Of a stretch of DNA of 64,000 bases, positions 1-9,447 are shown in pieces (position 1 is the first letter of the stretch; every line of letters starts with the position of its first letter). Origin of the DNA: an uncultured Pseudomonadales bacterium (GTDB taxonomy: Bacteria; Pseudomonadota; Gammaproteobacteria; Pseudomonadales; Pseudohongiellaceae); NCBI GenBank assembly GCA_947259995.1, contig CAMYOK010000011.1, positions 186,001 to 250,000 of the forward strand. Reading direction: 5' to 3'. A program made the translations under genes and the position numbers. The notes beneath the pieces were generated by a model. That model searched no databases and had not been told where the DNA came from. It worked only from the letters and a program-made list of their open reading frames with translations.

Positions 1-1
1 T

Positions 2-85
2 AAACGGTATGACTTAGACCAAAGCCATTCGGCCGATACAGCCCATATGGACATAGAAGCCGATGCAAGCGAGGGACCACAATGA
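2..85 (+). CDS. Sodium/substrate symporter small subunit, C-terminal end (DUF4212-like), partial
   Basis: An open frame enters from the left edge and stops with TGA at 83-85, which overlaps the ATG of the next gene (ATGA overlap). Only 27 residues are visible, beginning KRYDLDQ and ending in an acidic, polar tail. In the symporter family that follows, the large subunit is normally preceded by a two-helix DUF4212 protein ending in a charged K/R-x-Y-x-x-D segment, and this tail fits. The translational overlap implies equal production of the two subunits. The identification rests mainly on position and overlap, because no membrane segment lies inside the window. Confidence 0.6.
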   Translation, partial: KRYDLDQSHSADTAHMDIEADASEGPQ

Positions 86-1758
86 GTGTGCAACTATGGA
101 CCTATCTTTTTGTATTTCTAACTTTTGGACTCTATATCGGCATCGCCGTTTGGTCTAAAGCTGGCTCAACTCACGACTTCTACGTCGCCGGTGGCGGGGT
201 TAGCCCGCTCACCAACGGCATGGCAACAGCCGCTGACTGGATGTCAGCAGCCTCCTTCATTTCCATGGCTGGCCTCATCTCCTTTCTGGGCCGCGATGGC
301 ACCTATTATCTCATGGGCTGGACCGGCGGCTATGTCTTGCTCGCTTTATTGCTTGCCCCTTACCTACGCAAATTCGGCAAATTCACAGTTCCGGCCTTTA
401 TTGGAGACCGGTACTATTCCCATAGCGCTAGGCTAAGTGCCGTGTTCTGTGCCATCGTCGTTTCCTTCGTTTATGTCTGTGGGCAGATGCAAGGAGCCGG
501 AATCGTCTTCTCTCGTTTTTTAGAAGTCGACATCACTACCGGTGTTATCATCGGCATGGCTATCGTCTTCTTCTATGCAGTCTTAGGAGGAATGAAAGGA
601 ATCACCTACACACAAGTAGCGCAATACTGTGTGTTAATTTTCGCCTATATGGTGCCAGCTGTCTTCATTTCGTTCATGATGACTGGCAACCCCATTCCAC
701 AGCTTGGCTTTGGCTCGGAACTCACACCAGAATATGGCGGCGGCTATTTGTTAGATCGTCTCGATGGGGTCAGTGAAGATTTAGGATTTGGCACTTATAC
801 CGACGGGCAAAAAAGCACGCAAGATGTGTTCTTTATCACCGCCGCGCTAATGTTTGGTACTGCCGGCCTCCCCCATGTAATCATTCGCTTTTTCACTGTA
901 CCTGGAGTGCACGATGCGCGGCGCTCGGCAGGTTTTGCTTTAATTTTTATCGCCATCCTTTACACCACGGCTCCGGCCATAGCCGCGTTCTCCAAAACTA
1001 ATTTGATGAATACCGTCAATAACGCTGAATACACCGATATGCCTTCTTGGTTTACGACTTGGGAGCGCACAAGCCTGATAGCCTTTGATGACAAAAACAA
1101 TGATGGCAGGATTCAATATGTGGGCGATCCAGAAATAAATGAGCTAACCGTGAATCGTGACATCATGGTTCTGGCTAATCCAGAGATCGCACGGCTTCCA
1201 AACTGGGTCATCGCCCTCGTTGCCGCTGGCGCCCTTGCCGCCGCCCTGTCGACTGCAGCAGGGCTTTTATTGGTGATCTCGACCTCTATTTCCCACGATC
1301 TATTAAAACGCTGTCTAGCGCCCGACATAACGGAAAAACAGGAGCTCAGCTATGCACGTATCGCCATTTTCATCGCAGTTCTGATTGCTGGGTATTTTGG
1401 CATCAACCCGCCCGGGTTCGTAGCAGAAGTGGTAGCGTTCGCCTTTGGACTCGCGGCAGCATCGTTCTTTCCTGCGATAGTCCTCGGTATTTTCTATAGT
1501 CGCATGAATCGCCAAGGTGCCGTGGCTGGCATGTTAACAGGCTTTTTCTTTACAGCGACTTACATCATTTACTTCAAATTTATTAACCCAGAAATGAGCA
1601 ATGCCGAACATTGGTGGTTCGGAATTTCTCCGGAAGGGATTGGCACCATGGGCACTATTTTAAATTTAGTGGTGGCATTGCTTGTCTGTCGTGTCACGAC
1701 GCCGCCCCCAGAATACGTGCAGCGTATCGTGCGCCATATCAGGCTTCCGGGGGAATAA
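82..1758 (+). CDS. Sodium:solute symporter, large subunit (VC_2705-type, acetate/organic acid permease-like)
   Basis: A 558-residue polytopic membrane protein of the SSS/SLC5 family with about 13 hydrophobic segments, expected to bring in a small carboxylate or similar solute with Na+. Family features include the DFYVAGGGV segment after the first helix, the AADWMSAASFISMAG helix that carries the family's ion and substrate contacts, and a GLPHVIIRFFTVP segment typical of ActP-like members. A charged insert at about residues 335-365 (DDKNNDGRIQ) marks the VC_2705 subfamily. Its start overlaps the stop of the small-subunit gene, so the two form a translationally coupled pair. The substrate cannot be read from sequence; acetate or another short organic acid is the usual guess. 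The end lies 12 bp from the end of the convergent mrp-like gene. Confidence 0.88.
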   Translation: MSVQLWTYLFVFLTFGLYIGIAVWSKAGSTHDFYVAGGGVSPLTNGMATAADWMSAASFISMAGLISFLGRDGTYYLMGWTGGYVLLALLLAPYLRKFGKFTVPAFIGDRYYSHSARLSAVFCAIVVSFVYVCGQMQGAGIVFSRFLEVDITTGVIIGMAIVFFYAVLGGMKGITYTQVAQYCVLIFAYMVPAVFISFMMTGNPIPQLGFGSELTPEYGGGYLLDRLDGVSEDLGFGTYTDGQKSTQDVFFITAALMFGTAGLPHVIIRFFTVPGVHDARRSAGFALIFIAILYTTAPAIAAFSKTNLMNTVNNAEYTDMPSWFTTWERTSLIAFDDKNNDGRIQYVGDPEINELTVNRDIMVLANPEIARLPNWVIALVAAGALAAALSTAAGLLLVISTSISHDLLKRCLAPDITEKQELSYARIAIFIAVLIAGYFGINPPGFVAEVVAFAFGLAAASFFPAIVLGIFYSRMNRQGAVAGMLTGFFFTATYIIYFKFINPEMSNAEHWWFGISPEGIGTMGTILNLVVALLVCRVTTPPPEYVQRIVRHIRLPGE

Positions 1759-1770
1759 GCGCCAAAGGCT

Positions 1771-2592
1771 TTAGTCATCGCTTGCAGTGAATGAAGGCGC
1801 TGCCACGCTTTCGCTTGCCACTTGCTCGACCCGCTGCACCATTGCGTCGGCTAGGGCTAGGTAAGCTTGCGCGACGGCGCCATCGGGTTCTGCAATCACA
1901 ATTGGCGTGCCATTATCGGTATGCTCACGTATGCCAAGATCTAAAGGCAGGGAGCCAATGACATTGATCCCGTAGTCCTGCGAAAGCTGCTCTCCTCCCC
2001 CAGTCCCGAAGATCGCCTCCGCATGGCCACAATTGCTACAGATGTGCACCCCCATGTTTTCAACAACACCAAGCAGAGGCACTTTTACTTTGCGAAACAT
2101 CTCTATGCCTTTACGCGCATCCAACAGCGCCACGTCTTGCGGTGTTGTTACGATGATGGCGCCGGATATATTGGCAGACTGTGAAAGGCTTAACTGGATA
2201 TCCCCAGTCCCCGGTGGCATATCAACAATGAGGTAGTCTAGAGCTGACCAGAGGGTGTCTTTAAGAATCTGATTAAAAGCTCCCACAATCATCGGTGCCC
2301 GCCAGACCATGGGAGTATTCGGATCAACCAAATACCCCATAGAGTTCGATTCTATGCCATGGGCCGTAATGGGCTCCATAAACTTATTATCGACAATCTT
2401 AGGCCTTGTGCCGGCTTTAACTCCCAACATCAAAGGCTGGCTTGGACCGTAGATATCGGCATCGAGCAGCCCCACGTTCAAACCTCTGCGTTTCAGCGCC
2501 AGAGCGAGGTTCACGGCGGTGGTGGACTTACCGACCCCACCCTTGCCAGACGCAACACATACTATCTTTTTGATATTTCTAAGTTTTTCCAA
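1771..2592 (-). CDS. apbC: Mrp/ApbC-family Fe-S cluster carrier ATPase (lacks N-terminal MIP18/DUF59 domain)
   Basis: A P-loop ATPase of the Mrp/NBP35 group, thought to hold and pass [4Fe-4S] clusters to apo-enzymes in the cytoplasm. The deviant Walker A GKGGVGKST is at residues 16-24, and DADIYGPSQP and DMPPGTGD follow as the switch and Walker B regions. A CSNC pair near residue 185 is the expected cluster-binding CxxC. Gammaproteobacterial Mrp proteins are usually about 360 residues with a DUF59 domain in front; here translation begins at a TTG only 15 residues before the P-loop and an in-frame TGA lies just upstream, so that domain is absent. It is convergent with the symporter gene. The usual neighbour metG is not here, so this may be a second, shorter paralogue. 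Confidence 0.9.
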   Translation of the reverse strand: MEKLRNIKKIVCVASGKGGVGKSTTAVNLALALKRRGLNVGLLDADIYGPSQPLMLGVKAGTRPKIVDNKFMEPITAHGIESNSMGYLVDPNTPMVWRAPMIVGAFNQILKDTLWSALDYLIVDMPPGTGDIQLSLSQSANISGAIIVTTPQDVALLDARKGIEMFRKVKVPLLGVVENMGVHICSNCGHAEAIFGTGGGEQLSQDYGINVIGSLPLDLGIREHTDNGTPIVIAEPDGAVAQAYLALADAMVQRVEQVASESVAAPSFTASDD

Positions 2593-2816
2593 TTTATCAA
2601 CTCTTCAGATTAACGTTATAGCTACACAAAATAGTGATTACCCCCATTATCCATCTAAGGGGCAATGCGGAACAAGCTATCAATCGGGTATCGATGTGCA
2701 TGCGAAGTTTTTGTCCACCAGCATTTGCTCGTGGAAAAAATTAGGCGAGTGCGCTAATCTGCATAGGTTTCTAGCATGTATCGCCGATATTTCTACGGCT
2801 GAGGATTGAATTAGCT

Positions 2817-3371
2817 ATGTCCAAGGCGTCGATAGCCCTTTGTATTGCCCTTAGTGTTCCACAGATCGCGTTCTCACAAGGCCCAAATGCGCCTTCAGAT
2901 GCAGCGGATGAACAGGAATATCCAATAAAATATTCGATCTACTCTAGCGCCTGGGGCACTAGAAGTAATGCGGGTCTGCGCCTAGTAGCACAAAACCTAA
3001 GTGATCATGAAGTCGTCTTAGATTCCGTCACTTTTATCGATGAAGAAGACTCATTGGTGCGCAACGACCTCGATCTAGAGCTGACTATACCTCCACATGG
3101 ATGGGCAGATAAGGAGATGGACTATGTTGACCTCCTATTTGGCAGCGAATGCATTAGCCGCATCATGCAAGAAGATTGGAAGCTCGTTGAGATTTCTAAT
3201 TATACGCTCAACCCTTCTGTCCGAGGCCTCATCATCGAGGACACCGAGACTTTTCGAATTTATCAATGCGTACGTAACGTCCAGGTAAGCTGGACAGATT
3301 CAGCGACCGGCAATACTGGTTCGCTCACCGAATGGGTTCTCTATCACTTCGAACGACAACTGGTTAATTAA
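2817..3371 (+). CDS. Secreted protein of unknown function
   Basis: 184 residues with a Sec signal peptide (MSKASIALCIALSVPQIAFS, probable cleavage before QGPNAPSD), so probably periplasmic or secreted. I recognise no family. The mature part is acidic with alternating beta-type segments (RLVAQNLSDHEVVLDSVTF), which suggests a small beta-sandwich, and two cysteines (in GSECIS and YQCVRN) that could form a disulfide. A GAGG sequence about 11 nt before the ATG may serve as ribosome site. It is a single gene ending at a strong bidirectional terminator shared with the convergent pyrophosphatase gene. No function is proposed. Confidence 0.7.
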   Translation: MSKASIALCIALSVPQIAFSQGPNAPSDAADEQEYPIKYSIYSSAWGTRSNAGLRLVAQNLSDHEVVLDSVTFIDEEDSLVRNDLDLELTIPPHGWADKEMDYVDLLFGSECISRIMQEDWKLVEISNYTLNPSVRGLIIEDTETFRIYQCVRNVQVSWTDSATGNTGSLTEWVLYHFERQLVN

Positions 3372-3385
3372 GTAATTTTAAATAT

Positions 3386-3418
3386 AAAAAAAAGGGGCTA
3401 CTAGTAGCCCCTTTTTTT
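3386..3418. terminator. Bidirectional intrinsic terminator
   Basis: A perfect palindromic stem (GGGGCTA CT AG TAGCCCC) sits between a run of eight A and a run of seven T. It can therefore terminate both the secreted-protein gene on the plus strand and hppA on the minus strand. It fills the short gap between the two convergent genes. Confidence 0.93.
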
Positions 3419-3430
3419 ATGCATTGCTTT

Positions 3431-5581
3431 TTAACCGCCCATCAACACGCCGCCGTACTGCACAAAGAAAGGTGCAAAAACGAGAGAAAGAATCGCTGAT
3501 AGTTTTATTAGGATATTCAAAGAAGGGCCGGAAGTATCTTTTAGTGGGTCGCCAACAGTATCGCCCACGACAGCGGCCTTATGAACCTCAGACCCCTTGC
3601 CTCCAAGATTTCCAGCCTCCACGTACTTCTTCGCATTGTCCCATGCCCCACCACTATTAGAAGAGGCGATTGCGAGCACGCCGCCCGTCACTAATGAGCC
3701 TGCAAGTATGCCCGCCACAGCAGGAACACCAAACAGAAAACCTACCACGAGTGGCGTGCCCATGATAAGCACCCCAGGGGCAATCATTTCACGCAATGCC
3801 GCCTTGGTTGAGATGGCAACACACTGCGCATAGTCCGGCTCACCGGTCCCTTCCATAATGCCTGGGATAGTATTGAACTGACGCCGCACTTCTTCGATCA
3901 TGTCGAAGGCAGCCTTACCAACCGACTTCATTGTCATTGCAGTGAAAAGGAACGGCAATACGGCACCTAAGAACAAACTCACAAACACAATCGGGTCGAG
4001 TAGATTAATAGACCCCAACAGGTCATAACTATCCCCGCGCTGCTCTTTCATCAAAGCATCAGCACTTGTTAAGAATGCCGCAAAGAGCGCCAAAGAAGTC
4101 AGGATCGCCGCACCGATAGCGAAGCCCTTACCGATAGCAGCTGTCGTGTTACCGGCCGAATCGAGAATATCAGTGCGACGACGGACCTCTTTATCGAGCC
4201 CTGCCATTTCAGCAATGCCACCGGCGTTATCTGCAACAGGCCCATAGGCATCAATCGTCAGCGCGATGGCCAAGGTGCCAAGCATCCCAAGAGAACCAAT
4301 CGCGACCCCGTACATGCCTCCAAGCGCCCAAGATACAAAGATCGCGATAGCAATGGCGATATAGGGCAACACGGTACTTTTATACCCCAATGCCAAACCA
4401 TAGATAATATTTGTAGCGGCACCTGTCTCACAGGATTTAGCGACCTCCTGCACCGGCGAGTATTTATCGGAGGTGTAGTAACCCGTCAGCAGCCCAACGG
4501 CAAGACCCGCTACCAAACCTGAGAAGAAACACCAATATATGCCCATGCTAGTGTAAGTCACATCACGCAGGACAAATTCTGCAGGAATCATCATACCGGT
4601 CACAAAGTACATACTGATCGCCATTAAGACACTAGAGATCACGAGTAGCTTCATTAGCGCAGGTGCAACATCCTCTTCTTTCTTAACTGATACACACATA
4701 AGTGTTATCAAGCTGATTGGAATGCCAACAGCACTGATCATGATCGGGTAGAGTAATGCGTCAATATTGCCCGCGAACACCACAGCACTAATCACCATCG
4801 CTGCACACGTACTTTCGGCGCAAGAACCAAAGAGATCTGCCCCCATACCGGCGACATCCCCGACGTTGTCGCCAACGTTGTCGGCAATCACAGCTGGGTT
4901 ACGGGGGTCATCCTCAGGAATCCCCTTCTCTACTTTACCCACAAGATCGGCACCAACATCAGCCGCTTTCGTGAATATCCCACCACCCACACGTGCAAAA
5001 AGTGCAATCGTCGACCCACCAAGCCCAAAGCCTGCAATAATCTCCATTAACACATAATTGGGTAGATCCGCTGGTACCCAAGCCTTCATGGCGACGTATA
5101 CAAGCACTAAACCCAATACCGCAAGGCTCACCAGCGCAAAGCCCATTACCGCCCCGGAGTTCAAGGCGACTTTATAGGCATCGCTAATATCATTACGTGC
5201 TGAAACGGTGGTTCGCGCATTGCCTTGGGTGGCAATCTTCATGCCGATATAGCCTGACGCGATTGAGATAATACCGCCGAATAAGAATGCAACTGCGGTA
5301 TAAAGACCTTCCCGAGTATCGGGAGTGTGATTGTCGTCGATCAACACCGCGATAATCGCGGCAAAAACCAACATAAAGATAGCGAGAAATTTGTACTCCT
5401 GCTTCAGAAATGCCATGGCACCCTGGGCAATTGCACCGTGAATGAATTTGAGTCGGCTCTTTTGTTCGCCTTCAAGACCGAGGTCCAACGGCACACTCAT
5501 CACTTGACGCATATATAAATACGCCACGCCCAAACCGAAAAGTGAAAGCAAAATCGTAATACTTATTGTCATGCCTGGCAT
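3431..5581 (-). CDS. hppA: Membrane-bound pyrophosphatase, K+-dependent, probably H+-pumping
   Basis: 716 residues and about 16 membrane helices: a full-length membrane pyrophosphatase that uses PPi hydrolysis to move cations out of the cytoplasm. Hallmarks are [20 protein letters not shown] (Mg-PPi binding), [10 protein letters not shown], and [17 protein letters not shown] near the C terminus. The segment [11 protein letters not shown] has Ala and Gly at the two positions that separate K+-dependent from K+-independent enzymes (the latter have Lys), so this one should need K+. The semi-conserved gating Glu of helix 6 lies in GSCAES, four residues later than in Na+ pumps such as Thermotoga (DLFES) and at the plant vacuolar position, which argues for H+ transport. 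It stands alone, with its 3' end at the bidirectional terminator. Confidence 0.96.
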   Translation of the reverse strand: MPGMTISITILLSLFGLGVAYLYMRQVMSVPLDLGLEGEQKSRLKFIHGAIAQGAMAFLKQEYKFLAIFMLVFAAIIAVLIDDNHTPDTREGLYTAVAFLFGGIISIASGYIGMKIATQGNARTTVSARNDISDAYKVALNSGAVMGFALVSLAVLGLVLVYVAMKAWVPADLPNYVLMEIIAGFGLGGSTIALFARVGGGIFTKAADVGADLVGKVEKGIPEDDPRNPAVIADNVGDNVGDVAGMGADLFGSCAESTCAAMVISAVVFAGNIDALLYPIMISAVGIPISLITLMCVSVKKEEDVAPALMKLLVISSVLMAISMYFVTGMMIPAEFVLRDVTYTSMGIYWCFFSGLVAGLAVGLLTGYYTSDKYSPVQEVAKSCETGAATNIIYGLALGYKSTVLPYIAIAIAIFVSWALGGMYGVAIGSLGMLGTLAIALTIDAYGPVADNAGGIAEMAGLDKEVRRRTDILDSAGNTTAAIGKGFAIGAAILTSLALFAAFLTSADALMKEQRGDSYDLLGSINLLDPIVFVSLFLGAVLPFLFTAMTMKSVGKAAFDMIEEVRRQFNTIPGIMEGTGEPDYAQCVAISTKAALREMIAPGVLIMGTPLVVGFLFGVPAVAGILAGSLVTGGVLAIASSNSGGAWDNAKKYVEAGNLGGKGSEVHKAAVVGDTVGDPLKDTSGPSLNILIKLSAILSLVFAPFFVQYGGVLMGG

Positions 5582-5792
5582 CTTACGGTATCCCCTATAT
5601 TGTTTTTGTTAACGGAACCAGCCGACTGTAGCATATCAAACAGGACAAACAAAGCAGGGACCAATGCTTCCAAAAAGTGTTCTGGAACACAGAAATTTAC
5701 AGGGCTGAACGGCAACAAAGGCCATAGAAGAATGGTTAACGAGGGTTCAAGAAGTAGGGTTATTGCAGTCACATTCCATACAGGAAAATGAC

Positions 5793-5984
5793 TTAGCGTG
5801 ATGGTTTTTTAGCGGACTTTTTGCGCTTACTATTGGCCGCTCGGGGGCTTTTCGGTTTGAGCTCAGGTTTGGCGTCTAAGCGGGCGGCCTTGAACGCCTC
5901 CCGCATATTCTGCAAACGCTCTTCTTTGACTTTGAATCGTCGCTGTTCAAGCGCCTGCGTGATATCGACTATTTCACCACTCAT
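5793..5984 (-). CDS. Small basic protein of unknown function
   Basis: 63 residues: an N-terminal half likely to form a helix (DITQALEQRRFKVKEERLQ) and a very Lys/Arg/Ser/Pro-rich tail ending KKSAKKPSR, predicted cytoplasmic with a high isoelectric point. Its ATG overlaps the stop of the preceding lipoprotein gene by one base (TAATG), so the two are translationally coupled. The tail suggests binding to nucleic acid or another polyanion, but that is inference only. I do not recognise a family. The 208-bp gap between it and hppA contains a 14-bp interrupted palindrome at 5677-5690 (GTGTTC-TG-GAACAC). Confidence 0.6.
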   Translation of the reverse strand: MSGEIVDITQALEQRRFKVKEERLQNMREAFKAARLDAKPELKPKSPRAANSKRKKSAKKPSR

Positions 5985-6619
5985 TACTGTGCTAACGCCT
6001 CTGCTTCGCGTTTTAAAGTGTTCTTGCGCGCCTCGAGATCGGCCAGCAGGTCTTTCTCAAGTGGCACCAGTAACTCACCCTGAGCATTAGTATTGCTGTA
6101 TTTGCGCTGCTCAGCGTTGAGGGCATCAAGCAACGCTTGTGCCGCCGCGATGGTTTCTTCGTATTTGTTGTTCGCTGCCACTCGCGAGGCATTGCTAGCA
6201 CGCAAGGCCTCTATTTGTGCCTCTAATTCGGCGATTCGCGCTTGCTGCGCTTGCTCTCGCGCCCTAGCCGCACGGCGAGCCTGCTCCGCGGCGGCAAGTC
6301 GTGCAGCCTCTTCACGCTCGGCTTGCGCTTGCGCCTCTGCCTCAGCCTCCGCACGAGCTATGCGAGCAGCTTCTTCGCGCTGCGCCGCCTCTTGCCGTTC
6401 ACGCTCCGCTTCAATGCGTGCTATGCGAGCTCGCTCTTGCGCCGCACGCGCAGCAGCGGCCTGCTCTGCGGCTCGTTGACTCTCGATCACACTCGCTTGA
6501 TCAATAGTGGTTTGCTCCGTATCGCTAGATGCACAGCCCACCAACCCTAGCACTATCGCCCCAAGCAGACACAGTTTGACATTCGCTGTGAACTTTCCGG
6601 GTTTTGTATAGTGTTTCAT
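5984..6619 (-). CDS. Alanine/arginine/glutamate-rich coiled-coil lipoprotein
   Basis: 211 residues with a lipoprotein signal (hydrophobic LLGAIVLGLVGC; lipobox LVGC, Cys near residue 29), so probably tethered to a membrane facing the periplasm. The rest is almost entirely a long charged helix, residues about 45-150, of repeating A-x-R-E/A-R-A-E-A blocks typical of coiled coils, followed by a second helical segment. Composition resembles coiled-coil lipoproteins that span or brace the envelope, but no named family can be assigned. The repetitive Ala/Arg codons create long open frames on the other strand that are not genes. It is the first gene of a two-gene unit with the small basic protein. 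Confidence 0.75.
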   Translation of the reverse strand: MKHYTKPGKFTANVKLCLLGAIVLGLVGCASSDTEQTTIDQASVIESQRAAEQAAAARAAQERARIARIEAERERQEAAQREEAARIARAEAEAEAQAQAEREEAARLAAAEQARRAARAREQAQQARIAELEAQIEALRASNASRVAANNKYEETIAAAQALLDALNAEQRKYSNTNAQGELLVPLEKDLLADLEARKNTLKREAEALAQ

Positions 6620-6783
6620 TTTACAGAATCCTTTTTAATCTATGAGGTGTCGCTTTAATTCGTACAACACTTGACGACACCATAATCAGTCGCTGATAGT
6701 AGGGTCAAGCAACCAATAGAGCGTCAAGACTTGCACTTTATATCTATAATTCAGGAATTTGTCAGCATTTATGCTGAATTCTC

Positions 6784-8109
6784 ATGACAAAAGCCCGCAA
6801 CATCAGTTACCTAAGCCGATTTAAACGCATCATAGGCGCTCTTCTAGGCCTTGTCTTGTTGCTCGTCGTGCTCACTATACAATGGCAGCCCAGCGTTCCT
6901 GAGAACCCCACTCTGGACAATCTCGCCATCAATACGATCGAACAAGTCATAGTCGACAATGCTCCAGCGTCAATCAGCGCCCCAGGAGAGGTGAGCTTGC
7001 ACCTAGATAACGAGGAGTTAAACTTACTCGCAGCGTTCTTATTGCAGAACGTCCCTAGCCTTAACAGCGTCACCTCGAATGTCACAATCGACGACGGCAA
7101 TGCCAGTGTCGATATGAGCATCCCCTTACGAACGCCACTTAAAACCAGTTACCTCAATTTACACACCCAAGTGCGACAAGTAGAAGACCAAATACAATTG
7201 TATTCGGTAAGGGTCGGTTATTTGCCGATCCCCAGCGCGTTAGTCCATTTTTTGCGCACTCGAGCAGAGCGACAACTGGCCAGTACCTACGTTAACTATC
7301 AGCAAATTTATGATTTACAGCGCAGCATTCGGACAATAGATTTTCACAAAGACGCGCTCCTGATCGGCTTAGATTGGGACCCGGGACTCCTCGCACAGGT
7401 GCAAACGCAGGCGGAACAGCTGCTCTTAAGCGCTGAAGACAAAGACAAGATAGTGTTCTATTTTGGCGAAATAATCAGCATTGCTCGCGCACAAGACGAA
7501 AACACTCGCAGCATTTCCTTAGACCTACTACTCGTCCCCCTATTCAATATGGCCCATGAGCGAATTTTGAGCGGCGCTAATCCTTTGAGCGAGAATCGCG
7601 CCCTCCTGCAAGCACTCTCCCTTTACGTCAATGAATCGGACCTTAGCCAATTAGTCGAACCTCCTAGCGCCGCGGCGCTGATCAATCCGCGCCGCTTGAA
7701 TGTCACCATTCAACGCCGTACCGACCTTGCGCAGCATTTCACGAGCTCTGCCGCCATGAGCGCGACGGTAGGCGCCGGCGTAGCAGGAATCCTCTCGACG
7801 AGCAAAGAAGTCCATGATGCTCGTTATCGTTCAGGCTTTAGCTTTAGCGATTTAACCGCAAATACTGCCGGCGTGGCACTCGGCATGGCCGCGACCAAAA
7901 CTGCAAGAGATGCCGAACTATTCGCCCAACGTATTGCGTCCGCAACCCAGGAAAGCGACTATATGCCTCCCGTGTCCCGAGAGAATGCAGGGCTAACAGA
8001 AAACGATTTCTCCGCTCAATTTACCGACCGCAACAGTCCCGCCTATCGAGCCAAATTAGCCGAGATCGATGCTCAGATCGCCGATCTACCAATCTACATA
8101 GAGCACTAA
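6784..8109 (+). CDS. N-terminally membrane-anchored protein of unknown function
   Basis: 441 residues. Residues about 15-31 (IIGALLGLVLLLVVLTI) form one transmembrane anchor after a basic N terminus, leaving about 410 residues outside the cytoplasm. The body resembles a helix-and-sheet ligand-binding or assembly domain with motifs such as LHLDNEELNLLAAFLL and VRVGYLPIP; a small-residue-rich stretch (SAAMSATVGAGVAGI) sits around residue 325. I do not recognise the family, though the pattern looks like a conserved gammaproteobacterial hypothetical. No clear Shine-Dalgarno is seen; instead a perfect palindrome (CAGCAT-TT-ATGCTG, 6763-6776) lies just before the ATG, and a TATAAT at 6745-6750 could be a -10 box. 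Confidence 0.75.
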   Translation: MTKARNISYLSRFKRIIGALLGLVLLLVVLTIQWQPSVPENPTLDNLAINTIEQVIVDNAPASISAPGEVSLHLDNEELNLLAAFLLQNVPSLNSVTSNVTIDDGNASVDMSIPLRTPLKTSYLNLHTQVRQVEDQIQLYSVRVGYLPIPSALVHFLRTRAERQLASTYVNYQQIYDLQRSIRTIDFHKDALLIGLDWDPGLLAQVQTQAEQLLLSAEDKDKIVFYFGEIISIARAQDENTRSISLDLLLVPLFNMAHERILSGANPLSENRALLQALSLYVNESDLSQLVEPPSAAALINPRRLNVTIQRRTDLAQHFTSSAAMSATVGAGVAGILSTSKEVHDARYRSGFSFSDLTANTAGVALGMAATKTARDAELFAQRIASATQESDYMPPVSRENAGLTENDFSAQFTDRNSPAYRAKLAEIDAQIADLPIYIEH

Positions 8110-8199
8110 ACTCCTGTGACGGTGTTCAGCTGCCCACAGGTCTTATATACTGCGGCCTTCAAAACCTCGCGACCCCTTGCGCACTAGGACCTTGGCAGC

Positions 8200-9444
8200 A
8201 TGAGCACCGACAAGATAAAAGCCCATTTCGACACTGTCAATTTGCACTCAGACAGGCGTGATAAACCCGAACATGGTGCACTGCATAGAGCCACCCACAC
8301 CTCGATTGCGTTCGAATACGATGATGCGCGCGATCTTGCCGCTGTCTTTCAAGGCAAACAACCGGGCTATAACTACGCGCGCCAACAGAACCCTACCGTC
8401 AACGCCCTGCAAAAGCGTGTCACCCACATGGAACAAGGCACTGCGACAGTTGCCTTCGCCACCGGCATGGCCGCCATAGGGTCGATTTTTTTCTCCTTGC
8501 TCAAAGCAGGTGATCACGTAGTCTCTAGCGCATTTTTATTTGGTAATACCAACAGCCTGTTCAACACCTTTCGTAATCTGGGCATTGACGTAAGCTTTGT
8601 CGACGCGACCGATGCCGGCAATGTTCAAGCGGCCATCACAGATCGCACCAAACTTGTGTTTGTCGAAACCATCGCCAACCCAGTAACTCAAATCGCAGAC
8701 CTTGCGAAGATTGGCGAGCTTTGCGCGCAAGAGCAAATCATCTATGTGGTCGACAACACTATTACGACTCCTTGTTTGTTTACACCCAAGTCGGTCGGCG
8801 CCTCATTTGTAGTCAATTCCTTATCTAAATATTTTGGCGGGCATGGCGACGCCTTAGGCGGTGCGGTGACCGACACAGGCCTCTATGATTGGAAGCAATT
8901 CCCCAACATCTATGACAACTATAAAACGGGGGACAGCCACGGCTGGGGGCTGACTCAGATAAAAAAGAAAGGCCTACGAGACTTCGGCGCAACACTGGCG
9001 CCTGAGGCGGCGCACACTTTGGCGCTAGGCTCAGAAACTTTGTCTTTGCGTGTCGAGCGCGCCAGCAATAATGCATTGGCCTTAGCGCAGTTTTGCGCAG
9101 CACACCCCAAGGTACGAAGCGTGAACTATCCCGGCCTCCCCAGCCACCCACAGCATCAACGTGCCTCCGACTTATTCAGCCATTTTGGCGCCTTAATGAG
9201 CATCGAATTGCATGAAGACATTGACTGCTTTGATTTTCTAAATCGACTCGAGTATGTAGTGTCCTCTAGCAACCTTGGTGACACCCGAACTTTAGCTATA
9301 CCCGTTGCACATACTATTTTTTACGAGATGGGTGCAGAACGCCGTGCCTCTATGGGAATTCCAGACTCTCTGATTCGCATCGCTGTAGGCATTGAGAATA
9401 TCGACGACCTGATTGCTGATTTCAGCCAGGCTCTCGCGCAATAG
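8200..9444 (+). CDS. Cys/Met metabolism PLP-dependent enzyme (cystathionine gamma-synthase / sulfhydrylase family)
   Basis: 414 residues, normal length for the family. The N-terminal HGALHRATHTSIAFEY segment, PGYNYARQQNPT (phosphate and active-site Tyr/Arg), ATGMAAI, the PLP aspartate in VVDNTITTP and the Schiff-base lysine in SLSKYFGGHGD are all present. Such enzymes exchange or eliminate groups at the gamma carbon of homoserine esters or methionine; whether this one makes cystathionine, homocysteine or acts as a lyase cannot be decided here. It is followed after 3 bp by a small Rieske protein, so the two are probably co-transcribed. Confidence 0.9.
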   Translation: MSTDKIKAHFDTVNLHSDRRDKPEHGALHRATHTSIAFEYDDARDLAAVFQGKQPGYNYARQQNPTVNALQKRVTHMEQGTATVAFATGMAAIGSIFFSLLKAGDHVVSSAFLFGNTNSLFNTFRNLGIDVSFVDATDAGNVQAAITDRTKLVFVETIANPVTQIADLAKIGELCAQEQIIYVVDNTITTPCLFTPKSVGASFVVNSLSKYFGGHGDALGGAVTDTGLYDWKQFPNIYDNYKTGDSHGWGLTQIKKKGLRDFGATLAPEAAHTLALGSETLSLRVERASNNALALAQFCAAHPKVRSVNYPGLPSHPQHQRASDLFSHFGALMSIELHEDIDCFDFLNRLEYVVSSSNLGDTRTLAIPVAHTIFYEMGAERRASMGIPDSLIRIAVGIENIDDLIADFSQALAQ

Positions 9445-9447
9445 AGA

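Noticed and set aside
3431..5581. Na+-translocating pyrophosphatase
   Set aside because: The gating Glu is in the plant-like position (GSCAES), not in the DLFES position of known Na+ pumps; kept only as an alternative pending assay.
6093..6550. Long Ala/Ser/Cys-rich open frames on the plus strand
   Set aside because: They are the complement of Arg/Ala/Glu repeats of the coiled-coil lipoprotein gene, with biased low-complexity products and no ribosome site.
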